From: Nocardioides panacisoli
GTDB taxonomy: Bacteria > Actinomycetota > Actinomycetes > Propionibacteriales > Nocardioidaceae
DNA length: 64,000 nucleotides
NCBI RefSeq assembly: GCF_019448235.1
Contig: NZ_CP080409.1
Span: forward strand, 2,170,001-2,234,000
Direction: 5' to 3'
In this document: positions 39,415 to 48,398 of the stretch, in pieces
Layout: the number at the start of each line of letters is the position of its first letter
How positions within the stretch are numbered: position 1 is the stretch's first letter
Program-made: the position numbers and the translations under genes
Notes under the pieces: model-generated
Databases searched by the model: none
The model's input: the letters and a program-made list of their open reading frames with translations, nothing else
Told to the model about the DNA's origin: nothing

Positions 39415-40509
39415 ATGGCTGCTGCAGCACCCCGTTCCACCGACCTGCTCGAGGACCTGCCACACGAGCAGGTCGTCATCGCCAACGATCCGTCGACCGG
39501 GCTCCGCGCCCTGATCGCGATCCACTCCACCGCCCTGGGCCCCGCGCTCGGCGGCACGCGCTTCCACCCCTACGCCTCCACCGCCGAGGCGCTGCAGGAC
39601 GTGCTCGCGCTCTCCCGTGGCATGTCCTACAAGGCCGCGCTCGCCGGGCTCGACCTCGGCGGCGGCAAGGCCGTGATCATCGGCGACCCCGACACCGACA
39701 AGTCCGAGGCCCTGCTGCGCGCCTACGGGCGCCACGTGGAGTCCCTCGGCGGTCGCTACGTCACCGCCTGCGACGTGGGCACCTACTCCGTCGACATGGA
39801 CCACATCGCCCGCGAGTGCCACCACGTCACCGGCCGCACCGTCGCCCACGGCGGCGCCGGGGACAGCTCGGTGCTGACGGCGTACGGCGTCTTCTGCGGC
39901 ATGCGTGCCGCGGCCGAGTCGGTCTGGGGCGAGTCACCCGACGTGCTGGCCGGCCGCGTGGTCGGCGTGTCCGGCGTCGGCAAGGTCGGCCGCCACCTCG
40001 TCGGGCACCTCGTGGAGGCCGGCGCACAGGTGATCATCGCCGACGTCGACACCGAGGCCGTCTCCCGCGTGTGCGACGAGTACCCCGAGGTGCGCGTCAG
40101 CGGGTCCACCGAGACGCTGGTGGCCGAGCAACTCGACGTCTACGCGCCGTGCGCGCTGGGCAACGCGCTGACCGACCCCGTGGTCGAGCAGCTCAGCGCC
40201 AAGCTCGTCTGCGGCGGCGCCAACAACCAGCTCGCCCACCCCGGCGTGGAGAAGCTGCTGGTCGAGCGCGGCATCGTCTACGCGCCCGACTACATGGTCA
40301 ACGCGGGCGGACTGATCCAGGTCGCCGACGAGCTGGAGGGCTTCTCCTTCGACCGCGCGCAGCAGCGCGCGAGCGGCATCTACGACACCACGCGGATGGT
40401 GCTGCAGCGCGCGGCGAGTGACGGCGTACCGCCGGCGATCGCCGCCGACCGACTGGCCGAGCAGCGGATGCGTGAGGTGGGACGCCTGCGCAACGTCTGG
40501 CTCCCGTGA
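39415..40509 (+). CDS. Leucine/valine/phenylalanine dehydrogenase
   Basis: A 364-residue amino acid dehydrogenase that oxidatively deaminates branched-chain amino acids with NAD+. ELFV dimerisation domain with [43 protein letters not shown] (catalytic Lys in GGGKA and the earlier SYKAA), then the Rossmann motif [20 protein letters not shown] and [18 protein letters not shown] and [12 protein letters not shown]. This sequence group is valine/leucine dehydrogenase; exact preference cannot be read. The ATG lacks a good ribosome site; a GTG 27 bases upstream is an alternative. Confidence 0.92.
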   Translation: MAAAAPRSTDLLEDLPHEQVVIANDPSTGLRALIAIHSTALGPALGGTRFHPYASTAEALQDVLALSRGMSYKAALAGLDLGGGKAVIIGDPDTDKSEALLRAYGRHVESLGGRYVTACDVGTYSVDMDHIARECHHVTGRTVAHGGAGDSSVLTAYGVFCGMRAAAESVWGESPDVLAGRVVGVSGVGKVGRHLVGHLVEAGAQVIIADVDTEAVSRVCDEYPEVRVSGSTETLVAEQLDVYAPCALGNALTDPVVEQLSAKLVCGGANNQLAHPGVEKLLVERGIVYAPDYMVNAGGLIQVADELEGFSFDRAQQRASGIYDTTRMVLQRAASDGVPPAIAADRLAEQRMREVGRLRNVWLP

Positions 40510-40554
40510 GCCGATGCCTCGGGGTCCGGCCGGACCGGGCCCCGAGGCCGCAGG

Positions 40555-40758
40555 TCAATCGCGCGGGTTCGGCGAACTGGGGTCGGCGAACTCGGCCCAC
40601 TTCTCGAGTTCGTCGTCGTCCTCGTCCACCGGCGGCGGCTGCTGGTCGGCATCGCCGTGGAGTTCACGTGCCAGCGCGTCGAAGTCCGTGTCGTGAGTGC
40701 GGTACTTCAGATCGCGGGCAACCTTGGTCTGCTTGGCTTTCGCTCGGCCGCGGCCCAT
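40555..40758 (-). CDS. DUF3073 small protein
   Basis: A 67-residue, highly charged protein: MGRGRAKAKQTKVARDLKYRT followed by an acidic tail (DEDDDELEKWAEF). This is DUF3073, a conserved actinobacterial family of unknown function commonly found beside purM. The basic N-terminus suggests nucleic-acid binding, but that is inference. It is downstream of purM on the same strand. Confidence 0.88.
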   Translation of the reverse strand: MGRGRAKAKQTKVARDLKYRTHDTDFDALARELHGDADQQPPPVDEDDDELEKWAEFADPSSPNPRD

Positions 40759-40924
40759 TGGGTCCAGCCCCCTCGCACACTTTGGCCGGGACCGGCACGG
40801 GTCCCGGGCTAGGTCGTCATCTCTCTCGTGGGTGCAACGCTACCTGTTCGATGGCTGTTCCCGCACTTCCGGTGCCGATTTTCGTGTGCGTGCCGCGAGC
40901 ACCGCGAGAGGGGGGCGCGGAGGG

Positions 40925-42007
40925 TCACCAACCGGGGTGCTGACCGGTGAGCGAGACGGTGCCGGCCTGCTCGGGGTCGACGGCGACCTCGCCGGCGACC
41001 CACGCCTCGATCTCGTGGGCGGCGAGCACCGCCAGGGCGGCGTCGACGGACTCCGGAGCGGTGAGCGCGACCATGCCGACACCGCAGTTGAGCGTGGCCT
41101 CCAGGTCGGCCTGCTCGACCCCGCCGACCCGGCGTACGAGGTCGAAGATCGGCTGCGGCGTCCAGCTGGCGCGGTCGAGCGTGGCGCCGAGCTCGGTCGG
41201 CATGACGCGGGCGAGGTTCGCCGCCAGTCCCCCGCCGGTCACGTGGGCCATGGCGTGGGTCTCGGTCTCGCGGGCGAGCGCCAGCGCGGCCTTGGCGTAG
41301 ACCACCGTCGGCTCGAGCAGCTCCTCGCCCAGCGTCCGGCCGAACTCGGCCACGTCGCGGTCGACGGCCCACCCGGCCTGGTTGAAGAAGACGTCGCGGG
41401 CCAGGGAGTAGCCGTTGGAGTGCAGGCCGCTGGAGGCCATCGCGATCGCCACGTCGCCGGGGCGCACGCGCCCCGGGCCGAGCAGGTCGTCGGCCTCGAC
41501 GACACCGGTGGTGGCGCCGGCGACGTCGTACTCGTGGGGCGAGAGCAGGCCCGGGTGCTCGGCGGTCTCGCCGCCGACCAGCGCGCAGCCGGCGGCGACG
41601 CAGGCCTCGGCGATGCCCTTGACGATGGCGGCGATCCGCTCGGGCACGACCTTGCCGGTGGCGATGTAGTCGGTCATGAACAGCGGCTCGGCACCGCACA
41701 CGACCAGGTCGTCGACGACCATGCCGACCAGGTCGTAGCCGATGGTGTCGTGGACGTCCATCAGTTGCGCGACCGCGACCTTGGTGCCCACGCCGTCGGT
41801 GGAGGTCGCCAGCAGCGGGCGGCGGTACGCCGTCAGCGCGGTCGCGTCGAAGAGCCCGGCGAAGCCGCCCAGACCGCCCAGCATCTCGGGGCGGCGGGCC
41901 TTCTCCACCCACTCCTTCATCAGGTCCACGGCCGTGTCGGCGGCGGCGATGTCGACGCCGGCGCGGGCGTAGGCGTTCTCGGCAGCGTTGTCGACGGGGT
42001 CAGCCAC
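40925..42007 (-). CDS. purM: Phosphoribosylformylglycinamidine cyclo-ligase
   Basis: A 360-residue AIR synthase, which closes the imidazole ring in purine synthesis with ATP. Clear motifs: LLATSTDGVGTKVAVAQLM, YDLVGMVVDDLVVCGAEPLFMTDYIATGK, GCALVGGETAEHPGLL, VAIAMASSGLHSNGYSLAR and HVTGGGLAANLARVMP. Length is slightly above average. The GTG has a GAAGGA site. It is 13 bases after the purF stop, so the two are co-transcribed. Confidence 0.97.
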   Translation of the reverse strand: MADPVDNAAENAYARAGVDIAAADTAVDLMKEWVEKARRPEMLGGLGGFAGLFDATALTAYRRPLLATSTDGVGTKVAVAQLMDVHDTIGYDLVGMVVDDLVVCGAEPLFMTDYIATGKVVPERIAAIVKGIAEACVAAGCALVGGETAEHPGLLSPHEYDVAGATTGVVEADDLLGPGRVRPGDVAIAMASSGLHSNGYSLARDVFFNQAGWAVDRDVAEFGRTLGEELLEPTVVYAKAALALARETETHAMAHVTGGGLAANLARVMPTELGATLDRASWTPQPIFDLVRRVGGVEQADLEATLNCGVGMVALTAPESVDAALAVLAAHEIEAWVAGEVAVDPEQAGTVSLTGQHPGW

Positions 42008-42020
42008 GTGCGGACGTCCT

Positions 42021-43481
42021 TCAGGGGTTGTTGACGACGGGCAGGGACCGGTGGGTGCCGGGACCCTGCAGGCTCACCTCGAGCAGGTGCTTGCCCAGCA
42101 TGCTCTCGTCGGGCAGGTCGACGGGGTAGTCACCGGTGAAGCAGGCGGTGCACAGGGTCGAGGCCTCCTGGCCGGTGGCCTGCACCATGCCGTCCAGCGA
42201 GATGTAGCCGAGGCTGTCGGCGCCCACGCTGGCGGCGATCTCCTCGGCGTCGAGGCCGTTGGCGATGAGCTCGGCACGAGTGGCGAAGTCGATGCCGAAG
42301 AAGCAGGGCCACTTGATCGGCGGACTGGAGATCCGCACGTGCACCTCGAGCGCACCCGCCTCGCGCAGCATGCGCACCTGCGCGCGCTGGGTGTTGCCGC
42401 GCACGATCGAGTCGTCGACGACCACGATCCGCTTGCCGCGGATCATGTGCTCCAGCGGGTTGAGCTTGAGCCGGATGCCGAGCTGGCGCAGCGACTGGCT
42501 GGGCTGGATGAAGGTGCGGCCGACGTAGGCGTTCTTCACGAACCCCTGGCCGAAGGGGATGCCGCTCTCGAAGGAGTAGCCGGTGGCGGCGGGGATCCCC
42601 GACTCGGGCACCGGGATCACCAGGTCGGCCTCGACGGGGTACTCCCGGGCCAGCTCGCGACCCATCTCCACGCGCGCTTCGTGGACGCTGCGCTCGTTGA
42701 TGCGCTCGTCGGGGCGGGCGAGGTAGACGTACTCGAAGACGCAGCCACGGGGCCGGGGCTCGGCGAACTGGTGGGAGCGCAGGCCGTCGGCGTCGATGAC
42801 GATCATCTCGCCGGGCTCGACCTCGCGGACCACGCTCGCGCCGATGGTGGCCAGGGCGGCCTCCTCGCTGGCGACGACCCAGCCGCGCTCGAGCCGGCCG
42901 AGCACCAGCGGCCGGAACCCCTGCGGGTCGCGGGCGGCGTACAGGGTGTCCTCGTCCATCCAGGTGAAGCAGAACGCGCCGCTGAGCTGGCCGAGGACCT
43001 CCAGGGCGCGCTGCTCGAGCGAGGTGTCGGGGTGGTGCGCCAGCAGCGCCGTGACCAGGCTGGTGTCGTTGGTGGAGGACTCCAGGCTGTGGGCGTGGAT
43101 GTCGAGCTCGCCGTCGTCACTGGGCAGCGCCGCGACCTGCTCGGCGAGCTCGTGGGTGTTGACCAGGTTGCCGTTGTGTCCCAGCGCGAGCGAGCCGTGG
43201 CCGGTCGGCCGGAACGTCGGCTGCGCGTTGGTCCACGTGCTGGCCCCGGTCGTGGAGTAGCGGCAGTGGCCGATCGCCACGTGGCCGGCGAAGGAGTCGA
43301 GGGTGGCCTCGTCGAAGACCTGGGAGACCAGGCCCATCTCCTTGTAGACCAGGATCTGTCGGCCGTTGCTCACCGCGATGCCGGCCGATTCCTGGCCGCG
43401 GTGCTGCAGCGCGTACAGACCGAAGTAGGTCAGCTTGGCCACGTCCTCGCCGGGCGCCCAGACGCCGAAGACTCCGCACAC
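42021..43481 (-). CDS. purF: Amidophosphoribosyltransferase
   Basis: A 486-residue PurF, the first committed purine step, moving the glutamine amide nitrogen to PRPP. N-terminal nucleophile Cys2 (MCGVFGV), GHCRYSTTG, and the PRPP loop RGKRIVVVDDSIVRGNTQRAQVRMLREAGA are present, with IAASVGADSLGYISLDGM near the end. TAGGCT lies seven bases before the GTG without a ribosome site, so it looks leaderless. A 28-bp inverted repeat lies just upstream. Confidence 0.97.
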   Translation of the reverse strand: MCGVFGVWAPGEDVAKLTYFGLYALQHRGQESAGIAVSNGRQILVYKEMGLVSQVFDEATLDSFAGHVAIGHCRYSTTGASTWTNAQPTFRPTGHGSLALGHNGNLVNTHELAEQVAALPSDDGELDIHAHSLESSTNDTSLVTALLAHHPDTSLEQRALEVLGQLSGAFCFTWMDEDTLYAARDPQGFRPLVLGRLERGWVVASEEAALATIGASVVREVEPGEMIVIDADGLRSHQFAEPRPRGCVFEYVYLARPDERINERSVHEARVEMGRELAREYPVEADLVIPVPESGIPAATGYSFESGIPFGQGFVKNAYVGRTFIQPSQSLRQLGIRLKLNPLEHMIRGKRIVVVDDSIVRGNTQRAQVRMLREAGALEVHVRISSPPIKWPCFFGIDFATRAELIANGLDAEEIAASVGADSLGYISLDGMVQATGQEASTLCTACFTGDYPVDLPDESMLGKHLLEVSLQGPGTHRSLPVVNNP

Positions 43482-43529
43482 GGGTGGCAGCCTACCGGCG
43501 GTGGGGCGTCACGACCGCATCGACCAACC

Positions 43530-43671
43530 TGTGCCGGTCGGGCCAGGGCTGGCTCGGAGCCGCAGAGCCCCTGCGCCACGCACGGCACGTTCGGTCGGCC
43601 GAACCGCCGGTGACGCACCGCGCGTGTCTCCGGCGATGCTCCACCGAGCCAGCCCTGGCCCGACCGGCACA
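43530..43671. repeat. Intergenic element with perfect 28-bp inverted repeats
   Basis: Arms 43530-43557 and 43644-43671 are exact complements and start TGTGCCGGTCGGGCCAGGGC. The 86-base interior holds a smaller hairpin (GTTCGG/CCGAAC at 43589-43604). It fills most of the gap between the dipeptidase stop and purF. No open frame inside is convincing. Confidence 0.9.
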
Positions 43672-43683
43672 GACCGTGGTGCG

Positions 43684-45018
43684 TCAGGAACCGAGATTGC
43701 GCAGCAGCAGGGCCTCGGCGTGGAGGACCTTCTCCCACTCGGCGAGGTGGAGGCCCTCGTTGGCGCCGTGGGCGCGGGTGTCGGGGTCCTCGACGCCGGT
43801 GACGAGCACGCTGGCCTGCGGGAAGGACTCCAGGAACTCGGCGATGAACGGGATCGACCCGCCCACGCCCATGTCGATCGGCTCGGTGCCGTCCCAGGCC
43901 TCGGTGAACGCCGCCCGCGCCGCGTCGTACGCCGGACCCTCCGCGTCGATCGCGATCGGCTCGCCGCGGTCGAGCAGGGTGGTGGACACCTCCGCACCCC
44001 ACGGCGCGTGCTCGGCGAGGTGGCGCTCGAGGCAGGCGATGGCGTTGTCGGCGCTGTCACCGGGCGCGATGCGGACGGTGATGCGCGCCCGGGAGCTGGG
44101 CGTGAGGGTGTTGGAGGCGCCGTCGACCTTGGGGGCGTCGATGCCGGTGACGGTGACGGCCGGCTTGGTCCACAGCCGCTCGACCACCGAGCCGGTGCCG
44201 ATCCACTCCAGGCCCGCGATCGCGCCGGACTCGGCGCGCAGCCGCTCCTCGGGGTACTCCACGTCGGCGGCCGGACCGCTGGTGAGGCCCTCGATGGCCG
44301 GCGTGCCGTCGGCGTCCCACAGCGAGTCCAGCAGGCGCACCATCGCCATCAGCGCGTCGGGCTGCAGCCCGCCCCACATGCCGGAGTGGACCGCGTGGGT
44401 CAGCGTGCGCAGCTCGACGTCCATCCGCACCATGCCGCGCAGGCCGGTGGTCAGGGCGGGCACGCCGATGTCCCAGTTGCCCGAGTCGGCGATGACGATG
44501 ACGTCGGAGCGCAGCCGGTCCTCGTACTGCTCGAGCAGGTCCGGCAGCGTCGCGCTCGCGACCTCCTCCTCGCCCTCGATGAAGAGGCGGACCGTGACGG
44601 GGAGGTCGTCACCGAAGGCGCGGATCGCAGCGAGGTGGGTGACGATGCCGGCCTTGTCGTCGGCGGCACCGCGACCGAAGAGCCGGCCGTCGCGCTCGGT
44701 GGGCTCGTACGGCGCGCTGTCCCAGTCGGCGGGGTCGTTCTCGGGCTGCACGTCGTGGTGGGCGTAGAGCAGCACCGTGGGGGCGCCCTCCGGTCCCTTC
44801 TTCTCACCGATGACGGCCGGCGGGGCGCCGTCGAAGGCGCGCACGATCTCCACGTCCACGCCCTCGGCGGCGAAGAGGTCCGCGGTGGCCTGCGCACTGC
44901 GCTCGACCTCGCCGTGGCGGGCGGGGTCGGCACTCACGGACTCGATGCGGACGAGGTCCTCGAGGTCCTTGCGGAGACCGGGCAGCAGGTCGGTGATGGT
45001 GGCACGCAGGTCGCTCAT
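43684..45018 (-). CDS. M20-family dipeptidase
   Basis: A 444-residue metallopeptidase of the M20 family (dipeptidase/CNDP type). Zinc and catalytic motifs are VLLYAHHDVQPENDPADWDSAPYEP, GRGAADDKAGIVTHLAAIRAF, LFIEGEEEVAS and, near the end, TRAHGANEGLHLAEW. The insertion MDVELRTLTHAVHSGMWGG is the dimerisation/lid region. It would release amino acids from dipeptides in the cytoplasm. TAACCT lies six bases before the ATG, the leaderless pattern. Confidence 0.93.
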   Translation of the reverse strand: MSDLRATITDLLPGLRKDLEDLVRIESVSADPARHGEVERSAQATADLFAAEGVDVEIVRAFDGAPPAVIGEKKGPEGAPTVLLYAHHDVQPENDPADWDSAPYEPTERDGRLFGRGAADDKAGIVTHLAAIRAFGDDLPVTVRLFIEGEEEVASATLPDLLEQYEDRLRSDVIVIADSGNWDIGVPALTTGLRGMVRMDVELRTLTHAVHSGMWGGLQPDALMAMVRLLDSLWDADGTPAIEGLTSGPAADVEYPEERLRAESGAIAGLEWIGTGSVVERLWTKPAVTVTGIDAPKVDGASNTLTPSSRARITVRIAPGDSADNAIACLERHLAEHAPWGAEVSTTLLDRGEPIAIDAEGPAYDAARAAFTEAWDGTEPIDMGVGGSIPFIAEFLESFPQASVLVTGVEDPDTRAHGANEGLHLAEWEKVLHAEALLLRNLGS

Positions 45019-45027
45019 GACCGCAGG

Positions 45028-45396
45028 TTAGCGGCCGTTCACCAGCGGGAGGTAGGCCGCGAGGTCGGTGCGCTCGCCACTGGCCACGACCCGGCCCTCG
45101 GCGAGCGCCGCGTCCCAGCCGAGCGCCCCGGTCGCGAGCGCGATCCAGGTCGCCGCGTCGGTCTCGACCACGGCCGGCGGCGTGCCCCGGGTGTGGCGCA
45201 CGCCCTCGATCACCTGCGCCGCGGCGTACGGCGGCACCCGCACCTCCACCGCGCGGCCGGGCGCCCGGTCGGCGAGCACGGCCAGGAAGTGCTTGGTGAG
45301 CAGCTTCAGGTCGGCCCGCTCGGCCCCGCCGTCCCCGACACGGCCGAGCGCGGAGGCGACGTCGGCGGGGTCGGCGATACGGAGACGCGCGGGCAC
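45028..45396 (-). CDS. Sterol-carrier-family (SCP2-like) protein
   Basis: A 122-residue protein with the SCP2-like fold seen in actinobacterial pur clusters: HFLAVLADRAPGRAVEVRVPPYAAAQVIEG then VVETDAATWIALATGALGWDAALAEGRVVASGERTDLAAYLPL. The lipid ligand, if any, is unknown. TAGGCT lies six bases before its GTG, again without a ribosome site. It is nine bases before the dipeptidase start and likely co-expressed. Confidence 0.82.
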   Translation of the reverse strand: MPARLRIADPADVASALGRVGDGGAERADLKLLTKHFLAVLADRAPGRAVEVRVPPYAAAQVIEGVRHTRGTPPAVVETDAATWIALATGALGWDAALAEGRVVASGERTDLAAYLPLVNGR

Positions 45397-45447
45397 CCGG
45401 CGAGCCTACGGGACCCACGGGACGCCTCGATCGGTGACAATGGCCGC

Positions 45448-46479
45448 ATGCTCCCCCGCCGCGCGCCGTTCGCGACCTGCCTCGCCCTCGTCGTGGCGCT
45501 GGGCGTCGCCGGGTGCGGCGAGGAGGAGGCCGCACCGCCGGGCCAGGTGATCGCTGCCCAGGGCGACGAGCAGCTCACCGACGGCACCAGGGCGACGCTG
45601 CTGGTCCCCACCGGGATCCTGCAGGTCTTCACCGGCGACGCCGTCGACACGCTGGCGCCGGACGAGACCCGCGAGCGTCGGGAGTACGACGCCCCCGCGG
45701 GCACGGCGTACGTCCCGATCGCGTGGCGGCTGCGCGCCGGCCGCTTCGGCAAGGTGGCCGACTACGTCGACACCGAGGCCGTGCCGGTGGTCGACCTGCT
45801 CGTCGGCGAGGACAGCTACCGCCTGCCGCCACCGAACCGCAACGGGGAGTTCCGCTCCTTCTACGTGCTCGCGGATGAGGCGCCCGACGCCCGGCTGCGC
45901 GTCACCTTCGACGGGGTCGCCCAGAGCCTCGACCTGCGCACCGGCGATCGCGAGCCCGGCGAGGCGCGGGCGCTCTACCGGCTCCCGAAGAAGCTGGCAC
46001 CGGACACGTCGCGATGCAGCGACGCCGCCGAGTTCGACCTGCCCCGCGGTGTCGCGGAGTACGACTGCCGCCTGACGGGCCCGCTGCTGCTGCCCTACGC
46101 CGCGGGCGCGTGGGCACCGGCGGGGTCGCAGTGGCTGGTGGTCGACCTGCGGACCACGCTGACCCGGATGGCGCAGGCGGCGCCGACCGGTGGCGGCGGA
46201 GCCTACTGGGCGGCCGACGAGGTGACGACGACGCTCCGTGCCGGCGGCGAGGGCCCCGAGACCGTGCGGTCGCTGCGGATCCCGGCGGGCGAGTGCCCCA
46301 CGGCGACCACCAAGGAGTGCGGGTACGCCGCGATCGCGACCTTCGAGGTCGCCGACGACCCACCGGAGGCGCTCGAGGTCACCCACGAGTACCACCTGCT
46401 GCGCGGGCCGACGTACGGCGGCTTCACGCCCAAGCGGCAGCGCACGGTCACCGCGACCGCCACGCTCGGGCTGGACTGA
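45448..46479 (+). CDS. Putative lipoprotein of unknown function
   Basis: A 343-residue secreted protein with a signal peptide and lipobox (LGVAGCG, Cys23). The rest is largely beta-rich (TLLVPTGILQVFTGDAV; YVPIAWRLRAGRFGKVADYVDT; LPPPNRNGEFRSFYVLADEAPDARLRVTFDGVAQSLDL) with paired cysteines (RCSDAAEF, YDCRL, GECPTATTKECGY). I do not recognise the family. A GACAAT hexamer six bases before the ATG suggests a leaderless start. It converges with the HTH regulator, one base between stops. Confidence 0.7.
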   Translation: MLPRRAPFATCLALVVALGVAGCGEEEAAPPGQVIAAQGDEQLTDGTRATLLVPTGILQVFTGDAVDTLAPDETRERREYDAPAGTAYVPIAWRLRAGRFGKVADYVDTEAVPVVDLLVGEDSYRLPPPNRNGEFRSFYVLADEAPDARLRVTFDGVAQSLDLRTGDREPGEARALYRLPKKLAPDTSRCSDAAEFDLPRGVAEYDCRLTGPLLLPYAAGAWAPAGSQWLVVDLRTTLTRMAQAAPTGGGGAYWAADEVTTTLRAGGEGPETVRSLRIPAGECPTATTKECGYAAIATFEVADDPPEALEVTHEYHLLRGPTYGGFTPKRQRTVTATATLGLD

Positions 46480-47067
46480 TCACTCCTCGGTGGCCTCCGG
46501 CAGCCCCGGGTAGGGCTGGAGGAGCTGGAGGAGCGAATAGGTCTCGCGGTCGTCGGGCTCGTCGCTCCCCCGCGCCGTGGCGTTGCGGTCACGCCAGCGA
46601 CCGATGACGTCGTTGAGCTCGGTCGCGAGCTCGTCGGCCTCCTCGGGGGTGAGCCGCAGTGAGTGCTCGGAGACGTTCTTGCGCTCCACTCGGTCCCCCT
46701 CGGGGCGGGAGAAGGCCTGCTCGACGAGGTGGTGACCCCAGGCCACCGCACTACGCCGGAACACGGTGTACGCCGCCTTGCCACCCGGCTGCGCGAGCAT
46801 GTCCTCGGTCCGGAAACTGATGCCTTCACGGTCGACGAGACGCCACACCCGGTCGCGCCTGTCGCGCGCCGCCTCGGGGTCCTCCTCGACCAGCTCGTAC
46901 TTCGCGAGCTGGCGCAGGTGGAAGCTCGCCTGGTTGGCGGGGATGTCCAGCAGGCGTGCGATGTCGGCCGCTCGCAGGGACCCGGCGGCGGAGAGCTCGT
47001 GCAGCACCCGGTTGCGGGTCGGGTGGGCGATGGCCCGCAGCACCCGCGGGTCGTCGTAGGTGGCCAT
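46480..47067 (-). CDS. ArsR-like winged-helix transcriptional regulator
   Basis: A 195-residue regulator. Residues 1-80 are a winged helix (HPTRNRVLHELSAAGSLRAADIARLLDIPANQASFHLRQLAKYELVEEDP) of the ArsR/HTH_20 type; the C-terminal 100 residues are helical and charged, as in padR/arsR-like regulators of exporters. No metal-binding cysteines are present. It is divergent from an MFS gene with TTGCGCA operators between them, so it probably represses that exporter. TAGGCT lies six bases before the ATG. Confidence 0.85.
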   Translation of the reverse strand: MATYDDPRVLRAIAHPTRNRVLHELSAAGSLRAADIARLLDIPANQASFHLRQLAKYELVEEDPEAARDRRDRVWRLVDREGISFRTEDMLAQPGGKAAYTVFRRSAVAWGHHLVEQAFSRPEGDRVERKNVSEHSLRLTPEEADELATELNDVIGRWRDRNATARGSDEPDDRETYSLLQLLQPYPGLPEATEE

Positions 47068-47085
47068 GGCGGCAGCCTAGCCGAG

Positions 47086-47134
47086 TTGCGCACACATTGT
47101 TGCGCAAGAACCATTGCGCAATGTTTAGTGCGCA
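47086..47134. promoter_or_regulatory. Array of TTGCGCA operators between regulator and MFS gene
   Basis: TTGCGCA at 47086-47092, the palindrome TTGCGCAA at 47100-47107, ATTGCGCAAT at 47113-47122, and TGCGCA at 47129-47134. They lie between the two -10 hexamers (TAGGCT at 47079-47074 minus, TATCTT at 47138-47143 plus), where a repressor would control both genes. Confidence 0.65.
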
Positions 47135-47149
47135 TCATATCTTGCACAC

Positions 47150-48397
47150 ATGCCCACCTACCGCTCGCTGGCGCACAACCGCGACTTCACCGCACTCTGG
47201 ATCGGCGCCACGGTCTCCGAGCTCGGCTCCCGGGTCTCCACCTTCGCGATGCCCCTGGTCGCCTATGCCATGACGGGCTCGGCCTTCTGGGCCGCGACCG
47301 CCGAAGCCGTCTACCTCGGCGGTCTCCTCCTCACCCTGCTCCCGGCAGGCGTCCTCGCGGACCGCTGCGACCGGCGCCTGCTGATGCGCGCGTCCCACGG
47401 CACCGGGGCCGTGGTCTACGCCTCGCTGGTCGTCGCCGGCGTCCTCGGGTCGCTGACCCTCCCCCACCTGCTGGGCGCGGCGCTGCTCACCGGCCTCGCG
47501 GCCGGGCTCTTCCAACCCGCCGAGACCTCGGCCATCCGCACCGTCGTCTCGACCGAGGAGCTGCCGACCGCGCTCAGCCAGCAGCAGGCCCGCAAGCACG
47601 TCGCGGGCCTCCTCGGCGGGCCGTTGGGCGGCGCGCTGTTCGGCATCGCGCGCTGGGCGCCGTTCGCCGGCGACGCGATCTCGTACGCCGCGGGCTGGCT
47701 ACTGCTGGGCCGCATCCGCGCCGACCTCGCCGCCCCGCGGCGCTCCGACGCCCGGCCGGTGCGGGACCTGCGCGAGGGCGTGCGGTTCACCTGGCACCAC
47801 CCGCTGTTCCGGGTGCTGCTGCTGTGGACCCCGCTGGTCAACCTCACCGTCAACGCGCTGTTCTTCGTCGCGCTGCTGCGGCTGATCTCCGCCGGCTTCC
47901 CCGCCTGGCAGATCGGGCTCGTCGAGGCGGTCATCGGCTGCTGCGGCATCCTCGGCGCCCTCGCCGCCCCCTGGCTGATCGAGCGACTGCCGACCGGGCA
48001 CCTCACGGTCCTCGTCGCCTGGAGCTTCGTGCCGCTCGCCGTGCCCCTGGCCCTGTGGAACCACCCGATCGCGATGGCCGGCGCCGCCTCGATCGGACTC
48101 TTCCTCAACCCCGCGGGCAACGCCGGGATCGGCGCCTACCGGATGGCGATCACCCCGCCCGAGCTGCTCGGCCGGGTCCAGTCGGCGATGCAGTTCGTGT
48201 CGATGCTGGCGATGCCGCTCGCCCCGATCGTCGCCGGCGGCCTGCTCGCCATCCTCGGCGGCCGCGACGCGGTCCTCGCCCTGGCGGCACTCACCGCCGC
48301 CAGCGCGCTGATCCCCACCTGCGCCCGCACCGTGCGGACGCTGCCCCGCCCCGACCGGTGGCGGACCGGGGAGGTGCCGAGCGCGGTACCGGCGTGA
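47150..48397 (+). CDS. MFS transporter (multidrug exporter-like)
   Basis: A 415-residue major facilitator protein with about 12 membrane segments and the family loop GVLADRCDRRLLMRAS after segment 2. NRDFTALWIGATVSELGSRVSTFAMPLVAYAMTGSAFWAAT opens it. This resembles EntS/MFS_3-type exporters of drugs or siderophores; the substrate is unknown. TATCTT lies six bases before the ATG. It converges with purL, with a single base between stops. Confidence 0.88.
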   Translation: MPTYRSLAHNRDFTALWIGATVSELGSRVSTFAMPLVAYAMTGSAFWAATAEAVYLGGLLLTLLPAGVLADRCDRRLLMRASHGTGAVVYASLVVAGVLGSLTLPHLLGAALLTGLAAGLFQPAETSAIRTVVSTEELPTALSQQQARKHVAGLLGGPLGGALFGIARWAPFAGDAISYAAGWLLLGRIRADLAAPRRSDARPVRDLREGVRFTWHHPLFRVLLLWTPLVNLTVNALFFVALLRLISAGFPAWQIGLVEAVIGCCGILGALAAPWLIERLPTGHLTVLVAWSFVPLAVPLALWNHPIAMAGAASIGLFLNPAGNAGIGAYRMAITPPELLGRVQSAMQFVSMLAMPLAPIVAGGLLAILGGRDAVLALAALTAASALIPTCARTVRTLPRPDRWRTGEVPSAVPA

Positions 48398-48398
48398 G

